The notes: generated by a model not told the origin, from the letters alone. 64,000 nucleotides of DNA from Halovenus marina (GCF_051414115.1 NZ_JBLKNZ010000001.1:2232001-2296000); one strand, 5' to 3'. Numbered from the stretch's first letter, positions 37,747 through 47,328 are shown. A program made the numbers and translations.

Positions 37747-37889
37747 CCGCGCAGCTCTGGGGCAGACGTATCGGAGCAGCGAGGGGCTTGTGTCAGCCAG
37801 ACGATAGCCATCGAAGTCCGAGAACGGCCTCGAAACATAGGTGGGTGACCTAAGTGACGACAGACACTAGTGGGATGAAGGGAGAAAAG

Positions 37890-38201
37890 ATGGTTCGACG
37901 AGACGAATCCAGTGGGAGCTCAGACACGGACACGATCACGTACCGCACGACAGACGACGAGCCGTCGGCGGAGAGCGTGCTCGGAGCCGTTTCCGATGTG
38001 ACTGGAACGGATCCGACAAACATGGATCCGCTGTACGATGTGGTCGATCCGGACGCGCTCGATGAGCTATTCGGCCGAGACACAGACCGAGATCAGCAGT
38101 CCCCGCTCGACTACGTGGTGTTTCACTTCGAGGGGTGTGCGGTGACAGTTCACGCTGACCGTCGGATAGAGATAACGCCCACAGAGAGCGCTCATCCGTG
38201 A
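37890..38201 (+). CDS. HalOD1 output-domain protein
   Basis: The 103-residue protein has a disordered acidic start (~1-25) and a HalOD1 domain (~30-98). The marks are SAESVLGAVSDVTGTD, PLYDVVDPDALDELF and the final strand pair DYVVFHFEGCAVTVHADRRIEI. HalOD1 is a haloarchaeal module found alone or fused to receivers; its partner is unknown. ATG 37890 (MVRRDESS) is chosen; ATG 37854 and 37875 are also in frame. The gene stands alone between endonuclease III and the convergent Bat-type HTH gene. Confidence 0.82.
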   Translation: MVRRDESSGSSDTDTITYRTTDDEPSAESVLGAVSDVTGTDPTNMDPLYDVVDPDALDELFGRDTDRDQQSPLDYVVFHFEGCAVTVHADRRIEITPTESAHP

Positions 38202-38290
38202 ACTGAGACTCGGATGAGATCTGCGCTTCCCCTCTCGGCTATTGCAAAGCCGACGCTCCGGTTTCACGCCTCTCCAGACATGGACTATCG

Positions 38291-39007
38291 TCAGTCCGTG
38301 TCGTCGGGCCAGTCTGACGGCGGTCCCTCGAAGAGCGCGGCGAGTAGCCTGCGCTCGGCGCTGTGGATGTGTTCTGAGAACGTCGCTGACGCGATACCGA
38401 GCTGGTCTGCGACTTCCTCTCCGGTGACGGTTCGCGGCCAGTCGTAGTATCCCGCGTCGAAGGCCGCCTCCAGCACTTCCCGCTGTCTGTCAGTGAGTTT
38501 GGTCTGAAGCACCTGCGAGACCCCCGACGAGGTAAACAGCGGAGTGAGGCTCTCTGTTTCCTGTTTGGAGGCGAGCCGAGCGTTCGGATGAGCGTCGAGA
38601 AAGTCCTCGATGACCGTCGCTGGCTCGTGCGGAGCGGGGATTTCGACGAGGATGCGCCCCCGTCCGTCAGCGCCCGCTACCTCCCGGGGAAGCGCACCCC
38701 GTTTGGCGAGATGAACTGCGGGACAGCCCTCCGAAACGACGAACTCGAAGAGCCCGCCAGACTCGTATCCGTTGAGCAGACACACGGAGACCTCGTCGTA
38801 GTTGGATTCGATCTCGACAATCTGTGACGGCTCGGCACCCGTCACGTTGAAAAATTCCGCATACTGGCCGTCCCCGCGTGGGATCAACTTGGCCAGTTCG
38901 AACCTGCAGTCTTTCATCTCCGACACGGCGACAAACGGATGACTGGAATCGTGGAGCCGGAATTCGGCCTCCACTACGGACGGGATGTCGGGGGAGGCTT
39001 CGGACAT
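38291..39007 (-). CDS. Bat-type helix-turn-helix transcription regulator
   Basis: The 238-residue protein has an N-terminal sensor-like beta-rich region (~20-150) and a C-terminal HTH of the bacterio-opsin activator type (HTH_10, ~170-230): LTDRQREVLEAAFDAGYYDW, then GEEVADQLGIASATFSEHIH. Such proteins activate genes in response to unknown signals; no PAS or GAF domain is obvious. ATG 39007 begins the protein proper; the long open frame upstream runs over the intergenic region and the neighbouring UspA gene and is not coding. Confidence 0.88.
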   Translation of the reverse strand: MSEASPDIPSVVEAEFRLHDSSHPFVAVSEMKDCRFELAKLIPRGDGQYAEFFNVTGAEPSQIVEIESNYDEVSVCLLNGYESGGLFEFVVSEGCPAVHLAKRGALPREVAGADGRGRILVEIPAPHEPATVIEDFLDAHPNARLASKQETESLTPLFTSSGVSQVLQTKLTDRQREVLEAAFDAGYYDWPRTVTGEEVADQLGIASATFSEHIHSAERRLLAALFEGPPSDWPDDTD

Positions 39008-39210
39008 ATTCTTGCTACTTGGCTCCAGAATATGAGTCTTGTGGACAAATGGCATATATCGAACGAGTTGTTCATTATTTTGGCGATAGCGAACGGGATT
39101 AACTTCAGTAACTCTGTTATGACGGATGTGGGAATTGATCTGCGGCCAAGTATCACTCGAATGGCTATCGGCTGGACTGCTGGCAGCGCCAGCGAAAGCG
39201 GACTCGAGAG

Positions 39211-39633
39211 CTACGTGGCAACCAGAACTGCTCGCCCCGCATTTTGCACGACTCGATCGGTGACACTTCCGATCTGGTCTGTTTCCGTGTGATCCTGTCC
39301 CTGATAGCCCAAGACGATCAGGTCGGCATCGACCTCGTCGGCGTAGTTGATGATCTCGACTGACGGCTTTCCGTGACAGCACCGCTTGGTGACGTCGACG
39401 TCGAGTCCTTTGGCTCGTTCGACAATCTCCGCGAGTTGCTGATTGCCCCAGTCTTCGATCGCGTGGGTCTGCAGTTCCATGCTGCTCAACGCCGGTTCGG
39501 AGTACCGGTCGGTGTCGACGACGAAAACTGCGTGCAACTGTGCGCCGTGCTGTTCGGCCTGTTCGAGCGCGTGTGTGACTGCACGGTTCGCGGCGGCACT
39601 CCCATCGGTCGCTACCAGAATCGAGTCGTACAT
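39211..39633 (-). CDS. Universal stress protein UspA family
   Basis: This 140-residue protein is a single Usp domain: MYDSILVATDGSAAANRAV at the start, and the ATP-binding-type loop GYQGQDHTETDQIGSVTDRV (Gx2Gx9GS-like) near residue 115, so it probably binds ATP. Usp proteins are stress-induced and of unknown exact activity. ATG 39633 is the family start; the open frame upstream to 39681 is not needed. It is 204 bases upstream of the Bat-type regulator on the same strand. Confidence 0.92.
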   Translation of the reverse strand: MYDSILVATDGSAAANRAVTHALEQAEQHGAQLHAVFVVDTDRYSEPALSSMELQTHAIEDWGNQQLAEIVERAKGLDVDVTKRCCHGKPSVEIINYADEVDADLIVLGYQGQDHTETDQIGSVTDRVVQNAGRAVLVAT

Positions 39634-39723
39634 GCGTAGTAGTAGCTCACAGATCAGTTTCAACGCAACGGTAATTCTCATCGGGTGAAAGTAGTTGGCG
39701 TGCGAAAATCACTCGCGCGCGGA

Positions 39724-40419
39724 TCAACGATCCGGTTCGTGACGCTGTGAGATCACACCAAGTGAGAGCGCCATCAGCACCGAACCGACGGTGACCACCC
39801 CGCCGGTCCAGGTCAGTGCTGACTGTGTGATCTGCGGAAAGTCCTCAGCCAATACGACGAACAGTCGAACGTCCGCGACGACGACCACAATCGCCCCGAG
39901 AACGTCGAACACGAGGTCGAAGGCGGTGTCCCGCCAGCCGTAGTGAACCAGCACTGGTTCGATGTCGTAGCGCTCACCGACGGCACGCGCGACGAGTTCG
40001 ATCAGTTCCCAGAAGACACCGATAGCGAAGGTGTAGGCGACTGTCAGGACAGCGATAGTCGTCGTGGGAACTGTTCCGTCGGCAGCGACGATGAGCGCGG
40101 CGTACACCAGCGCCGCAATAAGCATCGCAGAGACGGTGTGGGTGAGATGGTCCCACCACCAGACCGACTCGTAGAACCCCAGCATTCCGAGCGAATGCAA
40201 CAGTCCGGCGACCGCGACCAGGAGAGGGAGTTCAGGTGAGAACGCCGTCTCGGTCACGGGCGAGTAGCCCCCGCCGAGCACCACCGCGAGCAACGCGAGA
40301 ACGAGCGAGAGGAACGTGTTCACCGCTGCGGCGACGTTCCGGCGGCGAGCTGCGACAAACAGCAACAGACAGAGCGATCCCAGAAGCCCCGCGAGGAGGG
40401 CGATCAGCGCGGCGTTCAT
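39724..40419 (-). CDS. DUF2238 (YjdF-like) membrane protein
   Basis: The 231-residue protein has about seven hydrophobic segments and the family signature WWWDHLTHTVSAMLIAAL, followed by GVFWELIELVAR and DTAFDLVFDVLGAIV. This is the YjdF/DUF2238 family of polytopic membrane proteins of unknown function; conserved Asp and His residues facing the membrane suggest a transporter or metal-linked role, unproven. It lies 90 bases upstream of the UspA gene on the minus strand. Confidence 0.88.
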   Translation of the reverse strand: MNAALIALLAGLLGSLCLLLFVAARRRNVAAAVNTFLSLVLALLAVVLGGGYSPVTETAFSPELPLLVAVAGLLHSLGMLGFYESVWWWDHLTHTVSAMLIAALVYAALIVAADGTVPTTTIAVLTVAYTFAIGVFWELIELVARAVGERYDIEPVLVHYGWRDTAFDLVFDVLGAIVVVVADVRLFVVLAEDFPQITQSALTWTGGVVTVGSVLMALSLGVISQRHEPDR

Positions 40420-40503
40420 TCGTATGTGAAATCCCTGTCGAGCCTCATGATTCTTTGGCGTCGACGGAAGGCACGCCGAGAACGGAAGGTGTCGGTCTAA
40501 CCG

Positions 40504-41133
40504 CTACCGGGCCGAGTCAGAATGGTAGCGGTCGGGGATCTGCGTGAGCAGTGAATCGGGAACGACCGGCGAGAGGTGGTCGTCGATCAGCGTCTCGACG
40601 ATGTCGGGCAAGGTTCGTCTGATGACAGCGTACACCGTCCCGACGAGGAGGCTGGCCACGACGACGATCCGCAGGAGACCAGTGAGTGCGAGGAGCAGCG
40701 GGACAGCAAGAGACACCGAGAGGAGCAGATCACCCGGCGACCCGTCGTAGCGCACCCAGCGGCGTGGCGCAAGCCATCGACGGCGATAGTGGTCGTACAC
40801 CGCACGGTCTGAGGTCCCCTCCCAGGGGCGCAGTTCGAGGCCACCACCGAACACGTCGGTGACACAGTGAGCGGCCGCAGCGAGAAAGAAGAGGGCCGCC
40901 CCGACCGTCACGAGCCCCGGAACCGAGACGGCAAACACCAGCGCACCAGCCGCGAGCGCCGAGTAGTACACTGGGTAGTGAAGCGACTTTCGATGCCCCG
41001 AGTACATGTCCAGGTCGGGGAACATCCCCCCGATCAGCCCCGCGAGGAGTGCGACACCGCCGAACTCCGGGACCACGGCCCCGAACGCGAGGCCGAGGAC
41101 CATCCCCCCGAGGGCGTGGGTCGGTAACATCAT
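40504..41133 (-). CDS. Membrane-bound metal-dependent hydrolase (YdjM/DUF457-like)
   Basis: The 209-residue protein starts MMLPTHALGGMVLGL and has several hydrophobic helices with metal-type residues: His6, the GGMFPDLDMYSGHRKSLHYP segment (~35-54), and AHCVTDVFGGG (~88-98). This is the YdjM-like family of inner-membrane metal-dependent hydrolases (DUF457), often called LexA-regulated in bacteria. The natural substrate is unknown. Met at 41130 is an equally good start. Confidence 0.87.
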   Translation of the reverse strand: MMLPTHALGGMVLGLAFGAVVPEFGGVALLAGLIGGMFPDLDMYSGHRKSLHYPVYYSALAAGALVFAVSVPGLVTVGAALFFLAAAAHCVTDVFGGGLELRPWEGTSDRAVYDHYRRRWLAPRRWVRYDGSPGDLLLSVSLAVPLLLALTGLLRIVVVASLLVGTVYAVIRRTLPDIVETLIDDHLSPVVPDSLLTQIPDRYHSDSAR

Positions 41134-41227
41134 GGACTAGTGTTACGAACTCGGACGTGTTGAACATGTCGGCGACAGTCGTTCGAGAATACCTCTGCCG
41201 GAGCAACGCGCTCGCGACCGCTCACTG

Positions 41228-41695
41228 TCACTCGTCTGCGTTCGGATCTGGCGAGGGAGTCGCCTCCTTTCGGCCAGTAAGTTCGTCCGGAACAAGCCGA
41301 TAGAACTCGAAGGTGATCTCCCGCGTCGGGCGGTCGAAGATGTCGAACAGCGGGATGTGGGTCTGTTCGAGTCCCTGTAGCGTCTCGGTCGCGATCGGTT
41401 TGTCGGTCGTCGCTTCTAACTGACCGCTGGCGACGACGCTGTGCCACCTGTCGTCCGTTCGCCGGTGTGTCACGAACGAGACGGGCCGTCCCGCGAGGTC
41501 ACCTTTCTCGCTGTCTGCGTCGACTGACAGCCGAAAGTAAAACGTCCCCGCAGTCGCGTCGTAGCCATACGAGACCGGCACCGAGTGTGGTGGCTCATCC
41601 GCGGCAGTGGTAAACGAGATGACGCCGGTTCCGCCGTCGCCCAGAAATTCGTCCCGTTCCGTCTCGTCCATGCTGATTCGGTCTTCATCTGTCAT
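41228..41695 (-). CDS. Pyridoxamine 5'-phosphate oxidase-family flavin-binding protein
   Basis: The 155-residue protein has a split-barrel fold, recognisable from GTGVISFTTAADEPPHSVPVSYGY (in parts), TFYFRLSVDADSEKGDL and PVSFVTHRRTDDRWHSVVASG. These FMN- or F420-binding oxidoreductases are abundant in haloarchaea. The short size argues for a single-domain flavoprotein rather than a true PdxH. The stretch FYFRL and the Ser/Lys near residue 64 fit phosphate contacts. Its physiological substrate is unknown. Confidence 0.88.
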   Translation of the reverse strand: MTDEDRISMDETERDEFLGDGGTGVISFTTAADEPPHSVPVSYGYDATAGTFYFRLSVDADSEKGDLAGRPVSFVTHRRTDDRWHSVVASGQLEATTDKPIATETLQGLEQTHIPLFDIFDRPTREITFEFYRLVPDELTGRKEATPSPDPNADE

Positions 41696-41773
41696 ACCCT
41701 AGAGTAAGTCGCCCACGATGAAAAGTGCGCCCCCCGTTCTGGGGGAGCGGTTCGCACTGGCTGTGAACGGCGG

Positions 41774-44521
41774 TCACCCACGGAGCGCGTTTTCGATCCG
41801 AGTTCCGAGGCGGGGCGTACCGAACCGCCGTCGGAACTCCCGTTCGCCCTGACCCAGCACGAGCGGTAGCAGGCTCATCCCGAACACTACCGCCCATCCG
41901 TCGAGACCAATTGGCGCAGTGCTCAGCGCCAGCGAGATGCCGGGCAGATAGACCGCACCGAACAGGATCAGCGTCGAAAGCCCGAGCGCTCCCCAGACGT
42001 AGAGATTCTCGGTAACTTCGTTGACGAGGATACCCGAGGTGATCTCCCGCACGTTGAACACGTGCCAGAGTTGCGCGAAGGCTAACGTGAGAAACGAGAT
42101 AGTGACGGCTTCGTCGGTCTCCATGCCGCCAGCGTACATCCCGCCGCCGATCACGAACGCGCCGACCGTCGCAATCGCAATCAGCCCGCCATACAATCCG
42201 AGTTCAGCCCAGTGCGTTCGCGTCATGATCGGTTCTGCAGGGTCCCTCGGCGGCCGATCCATGATGTCTTCGCTCCCACCACAGGCCCCGAGTGCAAACG
42301 CCGGAAAGATGTCGGTCACGACGTTGAGAAAGAGGATCTGCAGCGGAAGCAGGGGGAGGGGAAATCCCAACAGCGCGGCGATGAGTATCGTCAGCAGTTC
42401 GCTGAGGTTACACGACATGAGATACAGCACGAACTTGCGGATGTTGCTGAAGATGATCCGCCCCTCCCTGATGGCGTGATAGATGCTCTCGAAGTTGTCG
42501 TCCTGCAGGATCATATCCGAAGCCTCGCGGGCGATCTGTGTGCCGCGTTGGCCCATCGCGACGCCGATGTCCGCGCGTTTCAGCGCCGGTGCGTCGTTGA
42601 CGCCGTCGCCGGTCATCGCGACGATAGAGCCAGCGCTCTGGTGGAGGTCGATCAGGTCGAGTTTGTTCTCGGGGCTCACGCGAGCAAAGATGGGTGCGTT
42701 GACGAATCTGTCCCGGTCTGACTGTGATAGCCGCTCGGGGTCGTCGAGTTGGTCGCCCTCGATAGCCTCGGCGTCGTCCGTTTCGACCAGCCCCACGCTC
42801 TGTGCGATGTTTTTCGCCGTTCCCGCGTGGTCGCCAGTGACCATGACGACCCGCATCCCCGCGTCCTGAAATCCCTGAATGGTCGACCTGATCTCCTCCC
42901 GTGGCGGGTCGATCAAGCCGACAAGTCCCAGCAACGTCAGGTCCTCGTATGGCTGCTCGGCGGTTTCGTCTACCTCTTTCCGGGCCAGTGCAAGCACACG
43001 CAGTCCCTCCTCGGCCATCTGCTCGCTTTTCTGGACCCACTCGGCTCGCTCGTCGGCCGACAGCGGTTCCGTTCCGTCGTCCGTCAGCAACCGAGTCGCG
43101 GAGTCGATGACTGCCTCCGGCGCACCTTTCACCGCGACCACGTACTGCCCGTCTCCCTCGTGGTAGGTCGCCATCATCTTGACCGCCGGGTCGAAGGCAA
43201 CTTCCCTGACTTCCTGACGGGATTCGAGCAGTTCGTCCCGGTCGATCCCACCTTTCAGCCCAGCGGTCAGGAGTGCGACCTCCATCGGGTCGCCCGTCAC
43301 CGTCGTCTCGCCGTCCGTTTCGCTCACAGAGGCGTTGTTGCAGAGTACGCCCACTTCGAGCGCCGCCCGCATGACAGGGCTCCGTGGCTCGTCTGAGTCG
43401 TGGCCGCCGTGTCGGAACTGCCCGGTGGTGTCGAGTCCAGTTCCGGACACCTCGACCGAGCCGTTCGCCAGTTCGTACACCGCCGCAGTCATCTTGTTCT
43501 CCGTGAGCGTCCCGGTCTTGTCCGTGCAGATGACAGTCGTCGAACCGAGCGTCTCGACGGAACCGAGGTTCGTGATGAGCACGTTGCGGTCGGCCATCCG
43601 CCACATCCCTCTGGCCAGAACGAGCGTGGCGACGATGGGAAGCCCCTCCGGGACGGTCGCAATCGTCAGTGCGATTGCCGTCTCGACCATCAAAAAGAGG
43701 TCCTGCCCTCGGAGCCAGCCAGAGACTAGAACGATTGTCGCTACGACGAGCAGGAAGGGGACCAGCGTCTGTCCCAAATCGTCGAGTTTCTTCTGGAGCG
43801 GCGTCTTCTCGTCGACCGACTCCTGCAGCGACGCCGAAATCTGCCCGAGTTCCGTGTCCGGCCCCGTCGAGACGACGACTGCCTCGACGGTGCCGCGGGT
43901 CAGGTACGTCCCCTTGTAGAGCATGTTCTCCCGCTCTGCGAGGGGGATATCTTCGGGAAGTCGCTCACTCGTTTTCCCGGCGGGGACGGACTCGCCGGTG
44001 AGCGCCGACTCGTCGACCTGCAGTCGCGACGACTCGACGATCCGCAGGTCGGCTGGAACGATGTCGCCAGCACCGAGGATGACGATATCGCCCGGAACCA
44101 ACTCCGCGGCGGGGATCGCTTTGTCCTCGCCAGACCGCCGGACGCGCGTGTGGATCTCCGTTATCTCTTCGAGGCTCTCCATCGAACTGACCGCGCGCAT
44201 CTCGGTGACGAAGCCGATGGCCCCGTTGATCGCAAGCACGGCGATGATCGCGACTGCCTCGATAGTATCCCCGAGCAGGAACGCCCCGATAGCTGCGACG
44301 ACCAGCAACAGGACGATGAAGCTAGTGAACTGGTCGACGAGGATTTCGTGCCAGCGTCGCCCCTCTGCTTCGTGGAGTTCGTTCGGACCAAACCGGTCCC
44401 GCCTTCGCGTGACCTCCTCCGCAGTCAACCCCTCCTCTATCGACACCTCCGTCCACTCCAGCACCTCGGCCGCTGTCTGTGCCCACGCTGGCTGACTGTC
44501 TTGTCCATCTCGTTGCATCAT
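41774..44521 (-). CDS. P-type cation ATPase, class IIA (calcium-pump-like)
   Basis: This 915-residue P-type ATPase has TGES in the actuator domain, the phosphorylated Asp334 in CTDKTGTLTENKM, and the hinge MTGDGVNDAPALK. It has ten predicted helices. Ion-site residues resemble calcium pumps of the SPCA/SERCA type: VPEGLP in M4 and LNVVTD in M6. Sodium or mixed cation export is possible in halophiles, so calcium is an inference. It is not a heavy-metal P1B pump because it lacks a CPx motif and HMA domain. It stands alone between the PPOX-like and kinase genes. Confidence 0.95.
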   Translation of the reverse strand: MMQRDGQDSQPAWAQTAAEVLEWTEVSIEEGLTAEEVTRRRDRFGPNELHEAEGRRWHEILVDQFTSFIVLLLVVAAIGAFLLGDTIEAVAIIAVLAINGAIGFVTEMRAVSSMESLEEITEIHTRVRRSGEDKAIPAAELVPGDIVILGAGDIVPADLRIVESSRLQVDESALTGESVPAGKTSERLPEDIPLAERENMLYKGTYLTRGTVEAVVVSTGPDTELGQISASLQESVDEKTPLQKKLDDLGQTLVPFLLVVATIVLVSGWLRGQDLFLMVETAIALTIATVPEGLPIVATLVLARGMWRMADRNVLITNLGSVETLGSTTVICTDKTGTLTENKMTAAVYELANGSVEVSGTGLDTTGQFRHGGHDSDEPRSPVMRAALEVGVLCNNASVSETDGETTVTGDPMEVALLTAGLKGGIDRDELLESRQEVREVAFDPAVKMMATYHEGDGQYVVAVKGAPEAVIDSATRLLTDDGTEPLSADERAEWVQKSEQMAEEGLRVLALARKEVDETAEQPYEDLTLLGLVGLIDPPREEIRSTIQGFQDAGMRVVMVTGDHAGTAKNIAQSVGLVETDDAEAIEGDQLDDPERLSQSDRDRFVNAPIFARVSPENKLDLIDLHQSAGSIVAMTGDGVNDAPALKRADIGVAMGQRGTQIAREASDMILQDDNFESIYHAIREGRIIFSNIRKFVLYLMSCNLSELLTILIAALLGFPLPLLPLQILFLNVVTDIFPAFALGACGGSEDIMDRPPRDPAEPIMTRTHWAELGLYGGLIAIATVGAFVIGGGMYAGGMETDEAVTISFLTLAFAQLWHVFNVREITSGILVNEVTENLYVWGALGLSTLILFGAVYLPGISLALSTAPIGLDGWAVVFGMSLLPLVLGQGEREFRRRFGTPRLGTRIENALRG

Positions 44522-44724
44522 TCTGAAGCGATTGCACTCGTACCCAGTTCGTTCGAGACCGAGGTACCTCCGTCAGCCGTCCGTTTTCACTCGGACGTGA
44601 CCACCCGATCGAACTGGAACGCTAGTGCACAGTCACATCCCAGGATAATAGTAGTACGCGTGATTCGTGTTTGCTGCGAATCGGCAAGCGGCCGCTGCGC
44701 AATCGAGGGAACCGACACGGAGGG

Positions 44725-45591
44725 TCAGTCGTGTCGCTGGACGCCGGTAATCTCGAACCAGGCTCCCGCTTCGCTGTGATCTCTGACACTGACGTCCCAC
44801 CCATGTGCCTCGGAGATCTGTCGCACGATATCCAGTCCGAGTCCAGTCCCGTCCGAGGCAGTCGAATAGCCTGCGTCGAAGACGTGCTCGCGTGCCTCCT
44901 CCGAAATACCGGGGCCATCGTCCGCGACGAAAAAGCCATTCTCTGTGTCTCCGACGCTCACCGTGACAGCCGAACCGCCGTGTTCGACGGCGTTTCGATA
45001 CAGGTTTCCGAGCAGTTGCTCCACGCGCGCTCTATCGGCCTCGATGACGCGGTCGGTGCCGACCGAGAGCGTGGCATCTGCTGTGGCGACTGTCTGCCAG
45101 GCTGATTCGGCTGCCTCCTCCATGTCGACCGGTGCTGTGGCTGCGATGAGATCGCCCTCGCGTGCGAGCGCCAGCAGGTTCTCGATGAGACGCCGCATCT
45201 GGTCAATTGCCTGCTGACAGCGCTCGAAGTCCGCTGTGTTGCCCGTTTCGTTCGCTAGCTCCAGTGAACCCTCCATCGTATTGAGCGGGTTCCGGAGGTC
45301 GTGGCTGACAATACTCGCGAAGTCTTCTAACCGCTGGTTTGTCTGCTGCAGTTGTCGCTCACTGTAATGGGTCAACACGTAGATGAGGCCTGCGGTCAGC
45401 AGTACCTCGATAGCCCCCTTCAGCGCCTGTACCTGCGCCAGCAGCTGCGCCGAAAGATACCGCGGGAGCAATAGATCAGACACGAAAAGCGCACCGAACC
45501 CAAACACTGCATAGATACCGGCGATTCGCATCGGTGACAGCTCTGGGTTCAAATCGCCGAATGTGTCGGTGTTCGTGGCCTGGTGTTGCAT
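44725..45591 (-). CDS. Membrane histidine kinase
   Basis: The 288-residue protein has two transmembrane helices (residues ~23-42 and ~58-75), then a HisKA domain with phospho-acceptor His97 (SIVSHDLRNPLN) and a HATPase_c domain (N-box NLYRNAVEHGG, G1 FFVADDGPGI, G2 GTGLGLDIVRQI). It lacks a sensor domain outside the membrane, so it may sense membrane state or a partner. ATG 45591 (MQHQATNTDT) is chosen. It lies downstream of the KaiC-like gene on the same strand, separated by a long palindrome. Confidence 0.9.
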   Translation of the reverse strand: MQHQATNTDTFGDLNPELSPMRIAGIYAVFGFGALFVSDLLLPRYLSAQLLAQVQALKGAIEVLLTAGLIYVLTHYSERQLQQTNQRLEDFASIVSHDLRNPLNTMEGSLELANETGNTADFERCQQAIDQMRRLIENLLALAREGDLIAATAPVDMEEAAESAWQTVATADATLSVGTDRVIEADRARVEQLLGNLYRNAVEHGGSAVTVSVGDTENGFFVADDGPGISEEAREHVFDAGYSTASDGTGLGLDIVRQISEAHGWDVSVRDHSEAGAWFEITGVQRHD

Positions 45592-45733
45592 AATTGTATG
45601 ATATGTGTTACCGAGGCATGAATACATTTCCCCCGAAGCGCATCCACGCCCGCTCTGAGATGTGAGCAGAAATTGCGGGTCGCTCTATCCGACGTGTGAG
45701 ACGAACACATCCAGCGTCCGCTCCGGATCGCTC

Positions 45734-45812
45734 ATACTGCTGGCTGTACCATTTTGAACGAATTCGCCACCTCGGGTGGCGAATATCTGTACGAACGTAC
45801 AGCCAGCAGTAT
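45734..45812. repeat. 79-bp nested palindrome at the end of the KaiC-like gene
   Basis: A 16-bp arm (45734-45749, atactgctggctgtac) is repeated perfectly in inverse at 45797-45812. A second perfect 10-bp hairpin (45762-45771 with 45775-45784, three-base loop) sits inside. The outer right arm ends at the first base of the KaiC-like stop codon. It could be a MITE-like repeat, a transcript 3' structure, or a cruciform. There is no poly-T run to mark a classical terminator. Confidence 0.85.
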
Positions 45813-47293
45813 CAGGACGAATCCGTCGAGTCTGTGCCGGACTGCTGGTCTATCATCTCTGGCGTGCCGCTCAAGAGTCCACGCATCCCGGTGAGTGGTT
45901 CACCGACTTTGATCCCGTGACCGGTGATCTCGTACTCCCGAAGCGTCCGCTCGAAGTCGCTCGTGCGCTTTTTCAACACGCCGATTGCTTTCCGGAGTTC
46001 CCCGTTTATTTCCAGATGGCGGAGGAAGACGATGTTGTCGGCCAGATAGCTGATGTTCTCCTGGGTCGCGTTGAACTGTCCGGTGATGTTTTTCGTCTCG
46101 TCGACGAGGATCGTCGTCACGCCCATGTTGTTGAGATATCGGCCCAGCGCGTGCATTCGTTCGAGCATCGTGTCGTTCTCACCGCGGAGGGTCAGTCGGT
46201 ATCCCGCAATCCCGTCGACCATGACGATCTCTGTGCCGTTTTCTTCCACCTCTGTCCGAACCATCCGCCCGAACTCCTGTGGCGAGCGTTCCAGCGCGTC
46301 GACCTCCTGGATCTGTAGCGTCCCCCGTTCGAGCATGTCGTCGACGGGGATGTTGACGGCTCTCGACCGGTTCAGGAAGGTCTTCGCGTTCTCCTCGAAC
46401 AGGTAGATCACGGACCGCTCCCCACGCCCTGCAGCCTCTTTCATGAACTGCGTTCCGAGCGTCGTCTTCCCGACCCCGGTCGGGCCACTGATGATGCTGA
46501 CTGTGCCCCGCGAGAGGCCGCCGTTCAGCAGTTCGTCAATCTCGGGCACGCCAGCGGAGATGTGTTCGGCCGAAAAGTCACCCTCGTGTTGACTTGGGTC
46601 CAGTGCCGGGTAGACCTCGAGGCCGCTGTCGGTGATCCGGTACGCGTGCTCGCCGCTCTGGGTCGACGACCCTCGGAATTTGGGGACACGGATCGTCTGT
46701 CCGTAGGCGGCGTCCCCGAGCAGAATCGTGCCGTCGGTGATGAACTCGATGTCGTCCGTCGGTCGGTCTTCGGTGTCCTGCACGGTAAAGAGAACCGTCG
46801 CGCCTTGCTGTTTGAGAAACCGCATGAACCCGACGATCTGTTTCCGGAACTGATAGTCCCCGGAGGTGAGATAGCGAAACTGCGTCAGCGGGTCGACTAC
46901 CACCCGATCTGGGTCGACTTCGGTGACCGTTTCGACTATCTCGTCGGTGAGCGGGCCCTGTTCGACTTCAGATGCATCGAAGACATCGTAGGACTGATCT
47001 TCGACGAACACGTCCGCAGTCGGACTCAGATCGAGAAACTCGATTGCGTCGGTGTCGAACCCGAGCGCAGCAGCGTTCGCCTTCAGATCGTCGAGATCTT
47101 CCTCTAGATTGATAAACAGAGCCGTTTCGTCCGCTCTAACCCCCTCCTGCAGCACGTGCAACCCGAGGATCGTCTTTCCGCTGCCTGCTCGTCCCCTGAG
47201 CATGTAGCTCCGCTCCGGAATCAGGCCGCCCCGTAGAATTTCGTTCAATCCATCAATCCCAGTCGAAAGTCGATCGGACAGCGCCTGTGACAT
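45812..47293 (-). CDS. KaiC-like double RecA-domain ATPase
   Basis: The 493-residue protein carries two RecA/KaiC domains with Walker A at GRAGSGKT (34-41) and GPTGVGKT (270-277), each followed by paired catalytic glutamates (NLEEDLDDL near 62-70; YLFEENAK in the second). Haloarchaeal KaiC-like (cirA type) proteins change with light-dark cycles, but a true KaiABC oscillator is unlikely because no KaiA or KaiB is visible. ATG 47293 (MSQALSDRLST) lies 28 bases from the TATA-like box. It is divergent from the LOV-motif kinase, and the two may share a promoter region. Confidence 0.92.
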   Translation of the reverse strand: MSQALSDRLSTGIDGLNEILRGGLIPERSYMLRGRAGSGKTILGLHVLQEGVRADETALFINLEEDLDDLKANAAALGFDTDAIEFLDLSPTADVFVEDQSYDVFDASEVEQGPLTDEIVETVTEVDPDRVVVDPLTQFRYLTSGDYQFRKQIVGFMRFLKQQGATVLFTVQDTEDRPTDDIEFITDGTILLGDAAYGQTIRVPKFRGSSTQSGEHAYRITDSGLEVYPALDPSQHEGDFSAEHISAGVPEIDELLNGGLSRGTVSIISGPTGVGKTTLGTQFMKEAAGRGERSVIYLFEENAKTFLNRSRAVNIPVDDMLERGTLQIQEVDALERSPQEFGRMVRTEVEENGTEIVMVDGIAGYRLTLRGENDTMLERMHALGRYLNNMGVTTILVDETKNITGQFNATQENISYLADNIVFLRHLEINGELRKAIGVLKKRTSDFERTLREYEITGHGIKVGEPLTGMRGLLSGTPEMIDQQSGTDSTDSS

Positions 47294-47320
47294 GGCTTGT
47301 CCGTGTTTGCGTGGCGATCC

Positions 47321-47328
47321 ATATAAAA
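47321..47328. promoter_or_regulatory. Shared TATA-like box, KaiC-like and LOV kinase genes
   Basis: The sequence atataaaa lies between the divergent genes, 28 bases from the KaiC-like ATG (47293) and 42 bases from the GTG of the kinase (47370). It is the only AT-rich block there and could drive transcription both ways, which would link the two genes. A plus-strand start about 25 bases downstream would be near 47350, so an in-frame start before it is unlikely. Confidence 0.5.

Noticed and set aside
38291..39382. Long N-terminal extension of the Bat-type regulator
   Set aside because: The first 125 codons overlap the UspA gene and AT-rich promoter DNA; ATG 39007 begins the conserved protein.
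45812..47293. A complete Kai circadian clock
   Set aside because: Only a KaiC-like ATPase is present; no KaiA or KaiB gene is seen near it, so an oscillator is not supported.
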